Source: Cordylochernes scorpioides (taxonomy: Eukaryota; Arthropoda; Arachnida; Pseudoscorpiones; Chernetidae). From it: a stretch of 64,000 bases of DNA. Location: assembly GCA_030710605.1 (NCBI GenBank), contig CP092865.1, positions 34,138,244-34,202,243 of the forward strand. Reading direction: 5' to 3'. Shown piece after piece: positions 1 to 11,426 of the stretch. The first letter of the stretch is position 1. The number at the start of each line of letters is the position of its first letter. The notes beneath the pieces were generated by a model. The model saw only the letters and a list, made by a program, of their open reading frames with translations. It was not told where the DNA came from and searched no databases. The translations under genes were made by a program, and so were the position numbers.

Positions 1-350
1 GTTTTCAGTTTTTTTTTTAAGCTACAACCTTGTTTTAGTGTTAGTATGTCATTGTAAAGAGTTTTCAGTTTTTCCTTTTTATTAAATCCACAACCTTGTT
101 TTAGTGTTAGTATGTCATTGTAAAGGGTTTTCAGTTTTCCTTTTTAAAGCTACAACCTTGTTTTAGTGTTAGTATGTCATTGTAAAGAGTTTTCAGTTTT
201 TCTTTTTTAAAGCTACAACCTTGTTTTAGTGTTAGTATGTCATTGTAAAGTGTTTTCAGTTTTTTTTTTTTTACAACCTTGTTTTAGTGTTAGGATGTCA
301 TCGTGAAGAGTTTCAGTTTCTCTTTTTTATTAAAGCTACAATTCTGTGTT
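1..350 (+). repeat. ~60-bp minisatellite, about five copies
   Basis: About five head-to-tail copies of a unit that reads roughly 'acaaccttgttttagtgtta', then 'gtatgtcattgtaaag', then 'gttttcagttttt'. The unit varies mainly in the length of its T run. Reverse-strand relatives lie at 21225-21350 and 22870-23320, flanking the integrase gene, so this is a family-specific minisatellite carried by a retroelement rather than a random simple repeat. Confidence 0.85.
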
Positions 351-359
351 AGTGATAGA

Positions 360-890
360 ATGTAATTTAAGATTGAAATGAGTTCAACAGTTTATTTTAT
401 TTTATTTTTTTGTTCGAAGTGAATAATATCTGAACTCTGGTTCAACTTTAAGTATATATAAAAGAACTTAGATGCACTAGATTACTGCTGTGCTTATAAC
501 CAATTCTCTATGGACAAACTTGGAACATGCGTTGGGTAAAATTAACACCCTATAATCCCTTGTGTCCAGAATACAGTCCAAGGAGAATTTCTAATGCGAG
601 TGTGTAGGGCAGTTGTGATCTAAGAGTTAATAGGTAGGATAACAAGTGATCTCTGTTGTTAAACTTCAAATGGTTGGGTATTAAAAGCCCTATGATCCCA
701 GTATCGGAGAATTTAGCTGAATAGCAGGGAAAGAAAGACGCCAATAACCTTGAACAGGAAGTCAGGTTGGCAAACACTTGGGAATTCATCCTATATGGCA
801 ATGAGGTAAATGCTTGAAGTTCAATTCGCTCCAATTTAAGTGCTAGTTTTGATGATTCATTTTGTTTAGACACCAAGTGTCAAAATAAGG
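360..890 (-). repeat. Inverted copy of the segment at 20700-21240
   Basis: Read on the minus strand this segment matches the plus strand at 20700-21240. Both translate to a start-like string 'VSKQNESSKLALKLER' and share 'FNNRDHLLS'. The protein reading is probably incidental: neither copy is long (about 108 and 80 codons) and the matching continues outside the frame. With the minisatellite at 1-350 this makes an inverted duplication of the region just downstream of the integrase gene. Confidence 0.75.
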
Positions 891-984
891 AGAAGAATTT
901 CAAACTATTAGATGCACAATATGCGATATATGATTCCCTCTTTCTAATTTGTCGAAATCCGCAAACCGTTTACCATGAATTAGG

Positions 985-2380
985 GTTAAAACTCGTTGCT
1001 CCTTTCAGAATGAAGTGGTTGTCAAAACATTGATGTGGAAGGAATCGTACATTTGACCAGTGTATATCGTTGAATATAGACTATGCCGTCACTCTTATCG
1101 TCACCCAGATACTTTAGGGTGTTACTTGGTCTATTGGCTGTTACACGAGAATCCCGTCCGGTATTCAATAAGATATCAATGGTGATCTTTGTCACGTCCA
1201 GGAGGCCATCCCTTATGCGACCAAATCAACTTTCTCCCGACTTATAATACCGTCTCATCGCGGTAATTGAAATTAACTGGAACCAAGGAGGAATCTTAAT
1301 CTTGTATATCTTCGTTAATTTTATTAGTTCAACTCTCTTCTCCATTTCTTCTCAATACACTGGTCTGGCACACTACACTTCTCTTAATCAGTAGCAACTT
1401 CAATCAATCCCAATGAGAAGGTCACTCTAAGGCGTCAGTTCCTTGTTAAACTCATGTATGGTTCCAAAAAAAAAAAAGAAGAAAACTTATATATTCCACA
1501 GTGGTATCTGCTCCCACTGGTATTAGTATCCAATATGGGATCTTTCTATTTTATTTATTCAACTGTTATTAGTTGGATCACTGTACTCCTTTTTCAACAT
1601 TACTCCTAGACCCCCGCGCAAACATTGTCTTTGACGTGACTAATTCCTTAAAGTTCTGATTTTTGAACACCCTGTTAGTTAGAATTGTCTCAATTAATCA
1701 CTGGAGTTATCTGCGATGAGTGGATTGAGCCTCCTTATCTAGATTTCCACTCTAACTCCAGGATCTAGACTGCCCAGACCTTTTACGAAAAAAAAACTAT
1801 ATTTAAACACTATTGTCATGGAAAGAATCCACACGTCTGATTCACGAGCATAATTAAAGCTTGCCTCTATAAAACAAGATAATTATAAGAAATCTGTAAA
1901 TTCATATAATGAATCAGCACTATTGAAATATCGTTCTCGTTTTCTCTAGGGGAAGTAGGTTTTATTAAAAAGAAATGCTCAAATCCACACCATTAGAATA
2001 CCCATGACTTTTGTTGATATATATTCTCATACATATGCCATGACAAAGCAATCCTTTTCCCGTTAGTGTTGAAATAAATGCTCAACTCGTCTTATAAGAC
2101 TTCTAGAGAATCCTTATTGAACGAATATCCATTCCTGTGCCAAATTATAATAAAGAAAAGGCTAAATATATACGGGCTTAAATTTCATCATATCTGATCA
2201 GACCTTCTGCTGGTGATTATTTATTGTAATTAGATGCTAATAATGATGTCTTTATTTGTCCTTATCCTATGAAAGGTGCTTCAGAAAAGTGGACAGAATC
2301 GTTTGAAATTTCATAAAAAAAAACAAATTCTTAATTATGATATATTGAATTTTATCGTGACTTTACCATCACGCAAATGC
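985..2380. repeat. Interior of LTR family R, direct copy of 25009-26290
   Basis: From 'aaaactcgttgctcctttca' onward this stretch matches 25009-26290 in the same orientation with scattered substitutions and short indels. It has no reading frame of note. It is best read as the 5' non-coding interior of a minus-strand LTR element whose primer site is at 5134-5154. Positions 891-984, between the inverted copy and this repeat, show nothing recognisable. Confidence 0.8.
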
Positions 2381-3121
2381 CTATATTGTAGGTTGCACCA
2401 AAAAAAATGGAAAGGTGTCGAAATTCTACACTTGAAGGATTATATTAACTAGGAAAAAAAAAACACTGGTTATCGTGGTACTGGTATGCAAATGTTTGCA
2501 AAAAGATGTTGCTATAAACTAAATATATAATTAAATATTAGGCGGAATTTGCTCACAAGTGCCAAAGAAATAAAGACCCAGTAAATATTATGAATTCAGT
2601 CGACCAATTTTATAATCTAAATACTTTAAAAGGGAGGCGAATAGAGAGGCAATGAAATTAAACATTTGTCCTGGGGGGGGGGGGGCGTATACGCCCTTCG
2701 AATCAACAATAGGGGTAGTCCCTATGCATATCATATCCATAAAATATAAAAATTGAAATATGCTAGTCTAATTGCGAGGGAGGTTAAGTTAAAAATAATG
2801 CGTATTCATTAAACGCTAGTGAAATATATAAATAAATGAATACTGCTTTATCACTTAATGATTAGATTTGGGCATGACTGGAATATTTTACTAAACCAAT
2901 ATATAAAAGGAATAGGCGGATTACAAATTCATATAAACTAAGCTAGAAGGTCCATGGGTAAATAAGACTAAATAAATATAATTATGAATCAAAGTTGGAT
3001 GTAACATGAATTGAAAGTCGGGCGTCGTACGCGTCCCATTGGCCGCCATCTTGGAATTTTACCGTGATGGTACCGTCACGCGAATTTCTATATTGTAGTT
3101 TGCACCATAACGGGATGGAAA
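2381..3121. other. AT-rich retroelement interior, no gene seen
   Basis: AT-rich sequence with a 13-base G run near 2672 and a phrase ('tatcgtgact' followed by a cacg motif) that recurs at 3060 and near 26280 and 26555. It continues the duplicated non-coding interior of family R. No coding region, RNA gene or transposon end could be supported. Confidence 0.5.
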
Positions 3122-4040
3122 AGGCTCCGAAATTATGCTTATTTTAATAAAAACTAAACATTCTCGCAATGACAGAAGAATAAAAATAAACAATTGTATT
3201 AGCGAAAAAGTATTCAGTACACTTTTGAACTTGTCGAGCGAAATCACTTTGGTAAATAAAAAAAAAATAAAAATATATAAAATTAGTATACCTTGTTATA
3301 ATAAAAAAATAAATCACATGTCATATACATTTAAAAAAAAGATAGCAAAAAGGCTTCAAAATTTATCCTTATCTTAATAAAGCTAAACATTCCCAAGATA
3401 ATAGAAAAATAAGAGAAAATAAACAATTGGGTTATCGAAAAAATTCAGTACACTTTTGAACTTGTCGAGCAAAAACACTTTGGCGAATAAAAATAATTGA
3501 AATATATAAAGTTATTATATTATGGTATAATATAATATAAATCGCATGACCTATACATTTTAAAAGAGATAGCAAAAAAGGCTTTAAAATTTATGCTTAT
3601 CTTAATAAAGCTAAACATTCTCAAGATAATAGAAAAATAAGAGAAAATAAATAATGGTATTATCAAAAAATTCAGTACACTTTTAAACTTGTCGAGCGAA
3701 AACACTTTGGCGAATAAAATAATTGAAAATATATAAAATATTATACTTTGGTATAATAAAATAAATCGCATGACCTATACATTTTAAAAGAGATAGCAAA
3801 AAAAAGCTTCAAAATTTATGCTTATCTTAATAAAGCTAAACATTCTCAAGATAATAGAAAAATAAGAGAAAATAAACAATGATATTATCGAAAAATTCAG
3901 TACACTTTTAAACTTGTCGAGCGAAAACACTTTGGCGAATAAAATAATTGAAAATATATAAAATTATTATACTTTGGTATAATAAAATATAAAAATGGCC
4001 TATGTACTTTAAGAAAAATAGCAGGAAAGTTTAAAAGAGG
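3122..4040 (+). repeat. Four tandem copies of a ~228-bp unit
   Basis: Units begin near 3122, 3351, 3581 and 3806, each with 'tgcttatcttaataaagcta' or a close variant, followed by 'aacattctcaagataatag', a 'cttgtcgagcgaaaacactt' segment and 'cgcatgacctatacatttt'. The first copy is the most diverged. The short reading frames here are by-products of the repeat. Degraded copies are at about 26995-27430, the equivalent place in the second copy of family R. Confidence 0.85.
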
Positions 4041-4683
4041 ATGAAATGTCTAAGAGTGAAGCCCTCCCGCTGACGCGGGGAGGCAGAGGTAGTAAGACCA
4101 ACCTTTCGATTAGGAAGCTGGAAGTCAACTGTGCCTTTTGGCCAACGCTAGTTCCCGCCTAGCGTCCACATGTGTTTTACATATGTTGTTTTCTATAAGT
4201 CCTGCTATTCTCGTCCCCCCACAGATGTGCCCCCCCCCCTTACAGATGTGTCCCTGGGGGATCTATATTTGGAATTTGTGGGAAGCTCTGAGGTTTGAGA
4301 AAAACATTGTTCTAGGCCTAACTTTGCGACCCAATATTTCAAGATCTATGTAAAAAAAAAAAGAAATTACTCTTTTAACATTTGAAATTAGAATCAAAAT
4401 AACATATATGCTAGGTACAAGATATAGTTCGTAAAAACGAAAAAGATTAAAATAACGCATATGTTAAGTGCGAAATATAGCTAGAAAATAAAAAAATTAA
4501 AAGAAATAACGTGTACACGAAATATAACATAATGCATATTAACCACAAACTGTTTCCATTCGAAATTTAAAAAAAAAGGTTAAGACAACACACGCCCCAA
4601 GCCCAAGTCATTTCCTTTAACAGTTGGAATATACTAAAATACACAATAAAATACACATAGAAAATACACAAATATATTAGATA
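4041..4683. repeat. Copy of 27440-27790, non-coding
   Basis: The segment starting 'gtgaagccctcccgctgacg' corresponds to 'gtgaagtcttcccgcaagag' at about 27458. Both continue through 'gaagctgg.agtcaactg', 'ccacatgtgttttacatatg' and 'tttggaatttgtgggaa'. It contains a short C-rich run near 4232. No gene supported; it is part of the duplicated leader of family R. Confidence 0.65.
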
Positions 4684-5065
4684 TTAAACATCTTTGAAAT
4701 AACACGTGACGTGTTGAAGTTGAAAAGGTTAAGATAACATACGCACTATGCCAAGTATTTTTCAAAAATAGGTGGAGACATGATTTTCTTATACACAAAT
4801 ACGCTAGATATTAAACATCCTGGAAATAACACGTGACGTGTTGAAGTTGTAAAGGTTAAGATAACATACGCACTATGCCTAACGTATTTTTCAAAAATAG
4901 GTGGAGACATGAATTTTTTATACACAAATACGCTAGATATTAAACATCCTTGAAATAACACGTGACGTGTTGAAGTTGAAAAGGTTAAGATAACATAGGC
5001 ATAGTGCCATTAGGCATAGTGCCTAACGTATTTTTCTAAAATAGGTAGTGACATGAGTTTTTAAC
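4684..5065 (+). repeat. Three tandem copies of a ~128-bp unit
   Basis: Copies start near 4687, 4814 and 4943 at 'aaataacacgtgacgtgttg', a palindromic core, and continue through 'aaggttaagataacatacgc' to 'ttttcaaaaataggtggaga'. The small minus-strand frame seen across it is a repeat artefact. A similar but not identical array stands at 28131-28520 in the other copy of the element. Confidence 0.8.
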
Positions 5066-5133
5066 TCAGAGTTTGCAGGCCTACTTCTTACAAATTTTAT
5101 TTTTATTAAAATTTGAAATTTTCGGTAGTTTCA

Positions 5134-5154
5134 GCCCCACGTTGGAAAGCGCCA
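5134..5154 (-). promoter_or_regulatory. Primer-binding site, tRNA-Lys type, degenerate
   Basis: On the minus strand the site reads TGGCGC, three extra T, then CCAACGTGGGGC. That is the complement of the 3' end of the tRNA-Lys(1,2) family with a short insertion. It lies two bases inside an LTR end of the form ...AACA, which is where a retroelement primer site should be. It implies a minus-strand element whose interior is to the left (1-5133). Confidence 0.6.
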
Positions 5155-5156
5155 AA

Positions 5157-6127
5157 TGTTGATCCTGTGTTTGTTCATATGAAAATTCTTCGTATTGACT
5201 ATTAAGTGATATACTAAACTCAAAGAAAATTTTTAAAACTCGCCACGGCTATTACACAAACACACAAATTTCAACCTCGTTATTATAACATGGAACCAAG
5301 GGACCAATCTCAAAATGGGCTAACCAAGAAATTTTACCAACCATAAAAAAAAAGGTTTTTGATTGTTTAGATTGGTGTAAAAAAAAAGAAATACAAAATG
5401 ATAAAATTGAATGCATATGAAATTTATTAAGACTAAATACTGCATGTAATATGAAACAAAGGTAGAATTTATATGCAAGATAAATACGCCTATTGATGGA
5501 CATTTCATTACTTCTTATTCTATTGAATTATAAAAAAAAATTCTATTCACTATATATACTATATAGTAGAGTTTATTGCCAAAAAAATTTACCTATTAAA
5601 ATCTATTACTATGCACCTATAAACGAACCTCTTTAGGCCCACACATTAAAATTTTAAATCATATAGACTTACCATTGTCTTTCTCTACATACCATCCCCA
5701 GATTCATCTTGTCAACCCCTTCGCTTCCTCGTCACTAGTCACCGCCAACATTTTTCAAACCTGGCGTCTCTCAAATTTTTTATCATCTTCTTCTTACAGA
5801 GTAAAAAGAAAATAATTTTAAATTCGCAGAATATATTCAAAAAATAAACAAAATAAAAAATATTATTCGTTTTAGTAGAAGAAATCTCAAATTAATAATA
5901 AAAAATGATATTATGTAACAGATCGATTTCTTGTGAATTTAACTTAATAAATTCTTTTAAAAAAAATTATATTGTTATCTAAAAAAAATAACTAATCTAT
6001 CTAGAATTATAAATATATAATTAATTTTATTCTCTGAAATAAAAAATAAATTTAGAATTTTCGAGATGGTAATAAATTTTTCTGGATCTTTTATCTTGCA
6101 TATAAAGGAAGGGATAATATACATATA
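5157..6127 (-). repeat. Diverged 5' LTR of family R
   Basis: Starts with tgtt directly beside the primer site. From about 5570 it matches the middle of the better copies: 'aacctctttaggcccacaca' here and 'acctctttaggtctacaca' at 14549, then 'ctctacataccat', then a shared 'cttacagagtaaaa'. It ends near a 'gcatataaagg' motif, equivalent to 15292-15302, so the outer part of the LTR is missing where the next LTR copy begins. No gene is present. Confidence 0.55.
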
Positions 6128-6584
6128 TGTTAGATCGTTTCTTATGTCCCATTCTGAGGACATCTCGACTTCGAATCCGGTCTAGCTCAGCAATAATAAC
6201 ATTTGCAATTGTGTATCACAGTAGATTAAATTTAGACACATACACAAAAAGAAATAAAACACACACCAAGGATTCACACATGATTTGTAGTTAATTATGG
6301 ATAAAATATTACCAACACACTTTAAAATATTAAAACATTAAATTTTATTCACCTCTGTGGAAATTACAATTTTTCATTTGTGGACAGCATGAGTGGGCTT
6401 AAAATTACCTTATTCACAAATTATAAAAATTCCTATATAAAAATGATTGAGAACCTACGACTTGGTAATTTAACTAAGTACCACATCTAAATAAAACGAT
6501 TAATCAAGATTACTAATATTTTGTAAAAACCATAAAGGCCAAGACCTCTATTCACTATATATCTACTTATATAATTGCCTTATT

Positions 6585-8490
6585 TTATTTATTTATTTAT
6601 TATTTATTTATTGTTACAAAAGCACGAAGTCCAAAGGACTATTGTGCTGTGCTATTATTATTTACATATATATGATTAATTATTTACACGATGGATTAGT
6701 ATTGTTTTGTAAATTATTGTACAAATAGTTCTAAACTTAACAAAGTTCTCATAAGATAGAGTATATACACAAAGAGAATTTGGTAATGTTTCAAAGTATC
6801 TACATACAATTTGATTAGTCAGAGGGCAAGATAAAAGAAGATGCTCTGGTGATTCAACATCTAAGCGGCATTCACACGTTGGATCATTGATAGCATTCAG
6901 TTTGAACAGGAAACTTAAGAAGGGTCCTTTGCCAGTTAAGAATAAAGTAGTGAATTTATCAGAAGAAATGAAATTTGGGACAGCAATTGGAAAGAATTTC
7001 TTGAACAGTTCATTAGATTGAGAAAGATAAAACTTAAATTTTAGATCCAGATATAGTTTGCTTAATTCTTTTTGAAGGGGTTTTTTGAGTGTTCGATCTG
7101 TGAGAGAATTTGTCATATTATACTTTGTTTGTAATAATTCAAGATAATCGGACAGTAAAGGGGTTTTCGCTAGTATATGTGTGATGTAAGAAGATGAAGT
7201 CCTATAAGCATGAATGCATCTAATAAGAATTTGATATTGTATAGAATTCAATTTGGATCTTTTTGCTGCAGTGATAAAAGGAAACCAAATATTTGATGCA
7301 TAGCTTATTGTAGAACGTATCATAGCTTTATATAAGATCAATCTACGTCGAGTATCAATGCCCCAAGTACGTGCACATAATGAGAATAATATATTCTTAA
7401 GTTTCGTAGCTTTCATAATTATATTGTCAACATGTGTTCCAAAATTAATCTTATTCCTTTGTCTATGATTTTTTAAAAATAACTCCCAAAATTTTAACAG
7501 TTTCTGATGGTTGAATTATTTTTCCATCAAAATTTATGGGCAATTTTTCATAGTTATGTAGATAGAGTATACCTGTTTTGTTTGGACTTAGTGAAAGTTT
7601 TACCTTTTCACACCAGGCTTTGATTTTTATTAAACATTTGGTAATATTATACTGAAGATCATAGATGTTTGAGCTCCATACCACAAATGTCACATCGTCC
7701 GCGAAAGCAATTACTCTAGCAAAACTTTTGTTAAAAGATAAGTTGAAATCATTAAGTAATATATTCCGAAGAATAGGAGAAATAATACCACCCTGGGGAC
7801 ATCCCTTATTTATCTTTTTTATACACTTTACATTAGTATATTTAAACTCTACACTCCGGTCTTCAAAGTAAGAATTAATTATTTTTATAAGTACCGCTGG
7901 AAAATTTGCCTTGTCCAATTGTTGGAGAATTGCCGGATGCCATGCGTTGTCGAAAGCTCCGCTGATGTCCACTGTTACTATTGCGGTATTTTCTGTTTCT
8001 CTTTTCAGAAGACTTAATTTAGTTATTTCTTGTAAAGCAGAGATTGTTGATTTTTCTTGTGTAAATCCATGTTGAGCAGTATGCACAACATTATTACTAT
8101 TAATATGATTTAAAAGTTCAATATGAATTAGACTTTCAAAAATTTTACCTAAATTAGAAGACAAGCTTATAGGGCGGTAGGCTTTCGGATCTTTATAATT
8201 TTCTTTATTAGGTTTTTTTATAATCATTACTGCTGACTTTCTCCAGGCCTCCGGATAATAATTAAGTCCAATACAAGCATTGAACAATTTTGTTAACACA
8301 GAAGATATATGATGAACTGCCGTTTTATTCATCTGATTGCTTATATGATCTATTTCTGGAGCCTTGCCATTTTTAAGTTTTTTAATTATTGAACAGATTT
8401 GAATATTATCAAAATAAATAATTTTATCATTAGAAAAAGTATAACTCTTGTCTCTGATTAATTTATGACAGCACAGGTCTACAAAAAAAA
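6585..8490 (-). pseudogene. Non-LTR retrotransposon reverse transcriptase, frameshifted
   Basis: Reads on the minus strand. The RT runs from about 8450 down to 7463. It has 'LKNGKAPEIDHIS' (RT block 1), 'YRPISLSSNLGKIFE', 'QHGFTQEKST', 'VDISGAFDNAWH' (catalytic Asp), 'GCPQGGIISP' and 'VIAFADDVTFVV' (the A/FADD catalytic pair). A frameshift near 7420-7465 separates it from the C-terminal part at 6676-7416, which ends in a zinc-knuckle-like 'CECRLDVESPEHLLLSCP'. This order is that of R1/I/Jockey-type elements. The 3' tail is a (TAAA)n-like repeat at 6585-6615. The first residues of the open frame, above 8490, come from the unrelated palindrome arm. It is dead as it stands. Confidence 0.85.
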
Positions 8491-8502
8491 CCTTTTTTTT
8501 TT

Positions 8503-9790
8503 TTGCATAAGAGAACCTGATGGTGTTTCTAGTGTAACTTTTCATGCTGAACTCAAAAATCTAATCAGAAATTTCCCATCACCCATGGTTTTTGCCTGAC
8601 GATCTTTTTTTAGTATTGGGATAAATACATGAATCCAACATGAAAGAGACTTACGAAAACATGAAACTGCTTTTGAAAAAGATAGAACATGAAAGATACG
8701 GTTGGAAAATATGCAGCGATTTGAAAGTCGTTGCTCTCTTGCGTGGATTACAGCTTGGATATACAAATTTTTGTTGTTTTCTGTGTGAGTGGGTTAGCAG
8801 AGATAGGGAAAGGCATTACATTAAAAAAATCTGGCCAAACCGTAAAATCTTTACTCCAGGATATAAAAATATTGCAAATCTACCCCTGATCGATTCAGAA
8901 AATATTTACTTACCACCATTACATATTAAACTGGGATTAATGAAGAACTTTGTCAAGGCAATGGATCGAAATGCCAGTGGATTTGCCTACCTAAAACAAA
9001 AATTTTCTAGTATAAGTGAAGCGAAGATTAAAGAAGGCATTTTCGTTGGACCTCAGATTCGAGAATTGCAGCAGGATGGAAATTTTCAAAATAGTTTGAA
9101 TGAAGTTGAAGCAGCAGCATGGAATTCCTTTAGAAACGTTTGCAAAAACTTCTTAGGAAGTGTCAAGGTTGAAAATTACCGAGACATAGTTAATGATCTG
9201 TTGCTTTCCTACAAGGCACTGGGATGTATCATGTCCCTCAAGATCCATTTCCTGCATTCACATCTAGATTTCTTTCCAGACAATCTTGGCGCAGTTAGCG
9301 ATGAGCATGGTGAGAGGTTTCATCAAGCTATATCAAGCATGGAGAAGCGGTACCAAGGTAAATGGAGTCCCGCTATGCTTGCCGACGACTGCTTGGCACT
9401 CAAGAGGGATCTACCACAAGCAAAGTATAGAAGAAAATCCACTGTCACTGCTTTTCAATAATAAATATGTTTCGTTCATATATGCCTATATATTAACAAT
9501 ATTTCCAAATTCAAGTAGGTGTATCTCAGAAATATTGTGTAATAGAAAAAAACTAATGGTATATTTGGATTCAGGACATGTAGATAAGATGCTATTTCTT
9601 TGTGGACAAAGAAAAATATTTTTTGATAAACCAGTTACATGACATTGTTTGCAATTTTTAGTGTTTTTATCCCAATACTAAAAAAAAACCGTCACGCAAA
9701 AACCATAGGTGATGGGAAATTTCTGATTAGATATTTGAGTTCAGCATGAAAAGTTACACTAGAAACATAATCAGGTTCTCTTGTGCAAAA
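8503..9790. mobile_element. Palindrome: ~125-bp inverted arms around a transposase-like gene
   Basis: The arm 8503-8628 is the reverse complement of 9665-9790 with roughly ten mismatches. The inner part of each arm ('ttttagtattgggata' and its complement) looks like the terminal inverted repeat of a DNA transposon. The outer part is coding sequence of the neighbouring non-LTR element (endonuclease-RT linker, 'SSVTFHAEL'), present at both ends in opposite orientation. A simple transposon insertion would not duplicate host sequence as an inverted repeat, so a rearrangement is implied. Confidence 0.7.
8640..9461 (+). CDS. Transposase-like protein fragment, family not assigned
   Basis: An open frame of 273 codons lying just inside the inverted arms. 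Visible features are an N-terminal 'CCFLCEW' cysteine pair, 'LPPLHIKLGLMKNFVKAMDR', 'KIKEGIFVGPQIREL', 'HFLHSHLDFFPDNLGAVSDE' followed by HGERFHQ, and a basic end. From memory it resembles a protein repeated many times in arthropod and other animal genomes and usually left uncharacterised; this was not verified. The cysteine pair close to the start suggests the N-terminal half is missing. Its place between inverted repeats suggests a cut-and-paste transposase remnant, but I cannot name the superfamily or its catalytic residues. Confidence 0.55.
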   Translation: MKETYENMKLLLKKIEHERYGWKICSDLKVVALLRGLQLGYTNFCCFLCEWVSRDRERHYIKKIWPNRKIFTPGYKNIANLPLIDSENIYLPPLHIKLGLMKNFVKAMDRNASGFAYLKQKFSSISEAKIKEGIFVGPQIRELQQDGNFQNSLNEVEAAAWNSFRNVCKNFLGSVKVENYRDIVNDLLLSYKALGCIMSLKIHFLHSHLDFFPDNLGAVSDEHGERFHQAISSMEKRYQGKWSPAMLADDCLALKRDLPQAKYRRKSTVTAFQ

Positions 9791-11116
9791 ATCTTGTTGA
9801 CCAGTGTAGTTTGTGTCAGAAGATTGATAGTCATTCGGAAATAGAGAAGATAAAAGATTTTTCATTTCTGATTCGAGCACATCTTGAGATACATCTAGAA
9901 TTGGTAAATCAAAAGACCTAGGAGAATTTTTTTGTTTAAAAGTTTTGTAAGTATTACCAAAAGGAGATGTATTTTCAACTTCCTCCAGGAATACCCTCCA
10001 GCTTACATTTCTTGTTTTTTCAATAATATTCATATACTTATTTCGTATTTCTTTATACATTTTTTCATCAACTAGCTGTCTATTAGACCGTTTACCCCGA
10101 TAATATAGATTTCGAACATATTTAAAATGATTTTTAAAAAGTTCCAGTTCATCCGTCCACCAATTAAATGGATTATTATTTAAATATTTTGGTTTTAATC
10201 GTAGAGATGCATATGCAGATTCAATTAATATGTCAGTTATGAGAGAAACTACACAGTTTATATCGTTTATATTTACTATTTTACCTAATTTCATCATTGC
10301 CTCATTTATCCTAGACACGTTGATTGCCTGCTCATATTTTTGCCAATTGGCTCTTTTTTCTTGAAAATACCATGTAGAATTATTTTCATGTAATAAACTT
10401 TCTGTTTCCAGACTAATGTCGAATGAGATTGCGTGATGGTCTGTGATTTGCGAAAGATTTAACGTTTTCCATCCATTAACAAGTACATGAGCATGACTAT
10501 TAGTAATAGTAAGATCTATTATACTTAATCCTCGACATGTTTTGTTTCGATTGTTATGTATGAGCATATTGTGAAAATCAATTATAGGTTGAAGTCTTCT
10601 ACCGTTTTCATTAATAATATTATCAAACCACATCTGACTTCGAGCGTTAAAATCTCCAGCTAAAATCAATGGATTTGTGTTAAAATTTTTAATTAATTTA
10701 TCAAGGAATTGAACATGACAGGTATCCATTTTATTAGGGTGTATATAAATATTTGAAAGAATAATTTGCCGTTTAGTAGTTTGTACTGATATAGTGGTTG
10801 CAAATTAATTTGAAAACTCTTTAATTAATTTACATGATAAGAAAGGGTTTGTAACGATTGTTGCGGTATATATTGGAACTCCCGGTATATTTGCATAATA
10901 TATTTTTGAACGCATATTAAAGATTACTTCATTATTTATACTATATGGTTCTTGAACTATAATCATATCATATTTTTCTTTAGAAATAAATTTCCTTATT
11001 TCATTATTAACCAAATTGCTTTTCCGCGTGTTTTGTTGAAGAATTTTTAATTTGAACATTGACCAAAAAAAAAACAAGAATAAGTCTATTCTAATCCAAA
11101 GTAACAATATCATCAT
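9692..11116 (-). pseudogene. Non-LTR retrotransposon endonuclease (APE type), broken
   Basis: Two minus-strand pieces. The first, 10805-11116, starts the domain: 'LKILQQNTRKSN' (the N..R start motif of APE endonucleases) and 'YDMIIVQEPY' (catalytic Glu). The second, 9692-10729, has 'LILAGDFNARSQMWF' (GDFNA motif), 'GLSIIDLTITN' and 'QITDHHAISFDI' (SDH-like catalytic His). The stretch 10730-10804 between them is out of frame. The frame then runs through the linker to 'IRNFPSP', where RT block 1 should start, and stops inside the palindrome arm. The RT at 6585-8490 has its own, different block 1, so the two need not be one original copy. Confidence 0.8.
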
Positions 11117-11425
11117 CTAAATCTGCATAACATGTTCTTTGCATCTCATATTTCATTTGTTGAAGGAACACAGGACATAATTTGTCATTAGAACGATGAT
11201 TGTTGCTATTCCTATATTTAGGATGTGTAGAGCAATTTATGCACTTGGGCAAGGATTGACAGTTAACATGTTGTTCATTGTCTCCGCAATTTTTACATTT
11301 TATGATGTTACATGAATTTTTACTATGACCATAACTAAAACAGTTTTGACATTGAAGTACAAGCACCTTATCCTTCATATATGTAACCTGTATGTCTGTA
11401 TATATACGTTGTAATTTCTTCATTT
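11091..11425 (-). pseudogene. ORF1 C-terminal part with CCHC zinc knuckles
   Basis: The minus-strand frame has 'CQNCFSYGHSKNSC' and then 'CKNCGDNEQHVNC' and 'CINCSTHP', the run of CCHC knuckles that ends the nucleic-acid-binding ORF1 (gag-like) protein of R1/I/Jockey elements. It overlaps the start of the endonuclease frame slightly, as is common for ORF1/ORF2. Its upstream part is separated from it by the truncated element at 11427-12105. The first residues 'KKLQRIYTDIQV' fit the usual strand just before the knuckles. Confidence 0.75.
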
Positions 11426-11426
11426 A

